Under the pieces are notes generated by a model. The model saw only the letters and a list, made by a program, of their open reading frames with translations. It ran no database searches and was not told the DNA's origin. 64,000 nt of DNA from CAVSRC01 sp963782045 (GTDB lineage Bacteria > Pseudomonadota > Alphaproteobacteria > Rhizobiales > Kaistiaceae), in the NCBI GenBank assembly GCA_963782045.1, contig CAWAIR010000015.1, forward strand, positions 80,327-144,326, read 5' to 3'. Position numbers and translations under genes: made by a program. Every line of letters starts with the position of its first letter. Positions within the stretch are counted from its first letter, which is position 1. Below, piece after piece: positions 63,959 through 64,000 of the stretch.

Positions 63959-64000
63959 TCAGGCAGGGCGGAACGGCGGCTAAGATGCAAGGCCGCTCAG

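Overview
The window reads as chromosome of a GC-rich alphaproteobacterium, most likely order Hyphomicrobiales (Rhizobiales). The basis is a siroheme/assimilatory-sulfate operon of the order SUMT, DUF2849, cysI, cysH, DUF934; a tRNA-His without encoded G-1 and with A73; a PdhS-type polar sensor kinase; a phasin; and short palindromic repeat families typical of that order. Genes are dense, many neighbours overlap by four bases (ATGA/GTGA), and long open frames on the opposite strand are mostly composition artefacts.

Layout. 0-7 kb: sulfate assimilation operon followed by a VOC protein, a TauE/SafE exporter, a quinone-reductase-like MDR protein and a DUF4386 membrane protein. 7-12.4 kb: a pRiA4b ORF-3 family gene and the Entner-Doudoroff genes edd and zwf, all interrupted by single-base insertions, with a 40-residue membrane ORF where pgl usually lies and a divergent SMP-30 lactonase. 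12.4-19.2 kb: a MliC-like secreted protein, SRPBCC protein, MATE pump, small exported protein, OmpR/HK two-component system and a cytochrome c. 19.2-27 kb: TetR-controlled HlyD, double-ATPase and two-permease exporter, then a DHA2-type MFS pump. 27-38 kb: lysA-like decarboxylase and a gamma-glutamyl-polyamine block (oxidase, cupin, glutamine-synthetase-like ligase, PotFGHI transporter). 37.9-40.1 kb: ECF sigma, anti-sigma and Metal_resist sensor, plus an EF-hand protein. 40.2-48.3 kb: AsmA protein, acetoacetyl-CoA synthetase, PdhS-like kinase, phasin.

48.4-64 kb looks like an accessory region beginning at tRNA-His. It has a lower-GC segment with an XRE regulator, then a nine-gene catabolic operon (LivKHMGF importer, RidA, a D-serine dehydratase/D-threonine aldolase-like PLP enzyme, 2-oxoacid dehydrogenase E1 alpha and beta), two paralogous GntR/FCD regulators around a PhyH-type oxygenase, a toxin-antitoxin pair, an AT-rich segment with palindromes beside a winged-helix plasmid/ICE-type gene, and an internally deleted adenylate-cyclase remnant. 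The operon is chemically coherent: import, beta-elimination of a D-hydroxyamino acid to an enamine/imine, RidA hydrolysis to a 2-oxo acid, and oxidative decarboxylation by E1.

The most important caution is that ten separate reading-frame breaks can each be repaired by removing exactly one base, and each repair restores the length and motifs expected of the family. This one-directional pattern suggests uncorrected insertion errors more than real gene decay, and it must be settled before any of these genes is called a pseudogene.
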